Under the pieces are notes generated by a model. That model did not search any database. It was not told the origin of the DNA and was given only the letters and a program-made list of their open reading frames with translations. A stretch of 7,001 nucleotides of DNA from assembly GCA_021828925.1 (NCBI GenBank), contig JAJZCT010000177.1, positions 1 through 7,001 of the forward strand, in the 5' to 3' direction. Source of the stretch: Planctomycetota bacterium (GTDB lineage: Bacteria; Planctomycetota; Phycisphaerae; WQYP01). Made by a program: the position numbers and the translations under genes. Of this stretch, positions 5,758 to 7,001 are shown one piece after another (the stretch's first letter is position 1; every line of letters begins with the position of its first letter).

Positions 5758-7001
5758 ATGAAATCATATTTTTTAACGGTATTGCTGCTGATGCTGCTTT
5801 TTGCTCCGGCGTCCGCGTGTGCTGCGCAACGAGCAAAGGCGGTGCATGTTGGAAATCCGCATGACGCCGCCGCTTTGGGCCGGCAGGTGCAACAAGCTTA
5901 CCAGAACGGCGCGCGGATGATCATTATCAATCCTGGAATTTATCAGTTACCGGCGATTGGCCGGCCTACGTTTAATCTGGAGGGCTGGAAAAATTCCACG
6001 ATAAGTGCCTACCACGTAACGCTGATCATGCGGGTCAAAAATGGCGGCAACTGTTTCGATTTGGCGCATTGCCGAAACGTCAGCATCGAAGGGCCGGTTA
6101 TTTCGCAAACTCAGGTTACGTTCTACCAAGGCCGTGTGATCTCTGCCGGAGAAAATAAATCCGGTGGCTACGATTGTGTGTGGCTGCCTGATGCCGGCTA
6201 CCCATTTCCCGCAATAAACACGAAGCCTTTTCCGCGCGGGTTTGATGTGGTCAATGGCCGCACGCGGCACCTGCGCGTTGGCAGCGGTGATATCTGGGCA
6301 GCCACGGTTGTTGCCGCCGGCCCTCGGGCGTTCCGACTGACGTTTCGTATCCCACATGCAGAATTTAAAGTTGGCGATTATCTGGTGGCGCGCTACGGAA
6401 ATGCGTTTCAAAAAGTCCGGTTGGATAACAGCCGCCATTGCACGCTCAAAGATATCACCATGATGCGCAATGGCTTTGCTCCCATTTTCGAAAACGCGGG
6501 CGGAGCAAACCGCATCATTGCCTGCCGATGGGTTTTAGGCCCCAAGCCGCCGGGCGCTTCTGCCGCGCCGGTGGTAACGAATCAGGCTGACGGCTTTCAC
6601 TGTGTGAATGCCTATCCGGGTCCGGAACTTGAGGACTGCGTGATGCACGGTGTATTTCTGGATGACTGTATTGCCATCCATGGCGAATTTCAGACCGTCG
6701 TTGAGGCGACGGGCTCTACCATCACAGTGAAGGACAATCGCAGTGCCTACCTCCGGGTTGGACAACCGATTCAGATTGCCAATCGACATGGCTTTTTTGC
6801 GACCACTAACATTCTGGCGATGCACCGTTTCAGGATCGCTACTGCAGCACAAGCCAAGCGGTATAACACCGTCACTGCCAAAGCGCGTGCCGGGCGGAAG
6901 GCCAGACCCCTTACCATTGGTAGCGCGTTAAGCACTGTGACACTGGCGAAAAACCTCGGCGTGCCGGTCGGCTCTTATGTTACCAATCCCCTGCACGCGT
7001 C
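5758..7001 (+). CDS. Secreted right-handed beta-helix protein, possible glycoside hydrolase, 3' end beyond the window
   Basis: There are 414 uninterrupted codons from the ATG to the right edge, so the C-terminus is missing. Residues 1-23 are a classical signal peptide (MKSYFLTVLLLMLLFAPASA, then CAA), so the product leaves the cytoplasm. ASAC could also be a weak lipobox with Cys21 as lipid anchor. Residues 34-65 (ALGRQVQQAYQNGARMIIINPGIYQL) are the usual entry to pectate-lyase-like beta-helices. Later turns include NVSIEGPVI (107-115), HCTLKDITMMRNG (227-239) and NRIIACRW (251-258). ADGFHC (277-282) and LDDCIAIHG (301-309) place Asp278, Asp302 and Asp303 about as in GH28 polygalacturonases (NTDG, GDDCIAI) and GH110 alpha-1,3-galactosidases (DGxH, DDxxNxHG). 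Two predicted beta-rich insertions, about 165-215 and 310-395, also recall GH110. Polysaccharide hydrolysis is therefore plausible but unproven, and the substrate is unknown. The gene follows the broken SGNH hydrolase by 58 bp. Confidence 0.83.
   Translation, partial: MKSYFLTVLLLMLLFAPASACAAQRAKAVHVGNPHDAAALGRQVQQAYQNGARMIIINPGIYQLPAIGRPTFNLEGWKNSTISAYHVTLIMRVKNGGNCFDLAHCRNVSIEGPVISQTQVTFYQGRVISAGENKSGGYDCVWLPDAGYPFPAINTKPFPRGFDVVNGRTRHLRVGSGDIWAATVVAAGPRAFRLTFRIPHAEFKVGDYLVARYGNAFQKVRLDNSRHCTLKDITMMRNGFAPIFENAGGANRIIACRWVLGPKPPGASAAPVVTNQADGFHCVNAYPGPELEDCVMHGVFLDDCIAIHGEFQTVVEATGSTITVKDNRSAYLRVGQPIQIANRHGFFATTNILAMHRFRIATAAQAKRYNTVTAKARAGRKARPLTIGSALSTVTLAKNLGVPVGSYVTNPLHA

Noticed and set aside
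5947..6852. Minus-strand frames of 163 and 105 codons within the beta-helix gene
   Set aside because: They are antisense shadows. The plus-strand frame has a signal peptide, a good ribosome site and beta-helix motifs over its whole length.

Overview
The window carries five protein-coding loci and one sizeable intergenic region, from a Gram-negative bacterium. The strongest taxonomic hint is the leftmost gene. It is an outer-membrane two-partner-secretion transporter whose barrel sequence (the RLIPQEESVIGGLY segment at the window edge and the LDYLVHEAKPW segment) looks like the ShlB/FhaC/HecB-type proteins I know from Planctomycetes, especially Phycisphaerae-like lineages. Secreted beta-helix and SGNH-type proteins with moderate GC fit that assignment, but it rests on recall of family sequences and is tentative.

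Layout. (1) Positions 1771 to 1, minus strand: a TpsB/ShlB-like secretion protein, complete at its N-terminus (590 codons seen) and running off the left edge. (2) Positions 1772-2331: a divergent intergenic region of about 560 bp with promoter-like elements, inverted repeats and no credible gene. (3) Positions 2332-4077, plus strand: PEP-protein phosphotransferase (PTS Enzyme I), intact with catalytic His and Cys. (4) Positions 4138-5253, plus: a family 2 glycosyltransferase of the dolichol/polyprenol-phosphate mannosyltransferase type with four C-terminal membrane segments. A 9-bp perfect inverted repeat separates it from Enzyme I. (5) Positions 5286-5699, plus: the C-terminal half only of an SGNH/GDSL-type hydrolase, most likely a decayed remnant. 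(6) Positions 5758 to 7001, plus: a secreted right-handed beta-helix protein with GH28/GH110-like Asp motifs, running off the right edge.

The four plus-strand loci lie close together (gaps of about 60, 32 and 58 bp) and could be co-transcribed, but they do not form a recognisable pathway. Enzyme I would need HPr and EII partners encoded elsewhere. The glycosyltransferase probably makes a lipid-linked sugar or a glycolipid at the inner membrane, and the beta-helix protein is exported and may act on polysaccharide. I see no CRISPR array, tRNA, rRNA, insertion sequence or integrase, and no convincing undescribed multi-gene system. The points most worth a second look are the truncated hydrolase, the putative catalytic Asp triplet in the beta-helix protein, and the dyads in the divergent promoter region.
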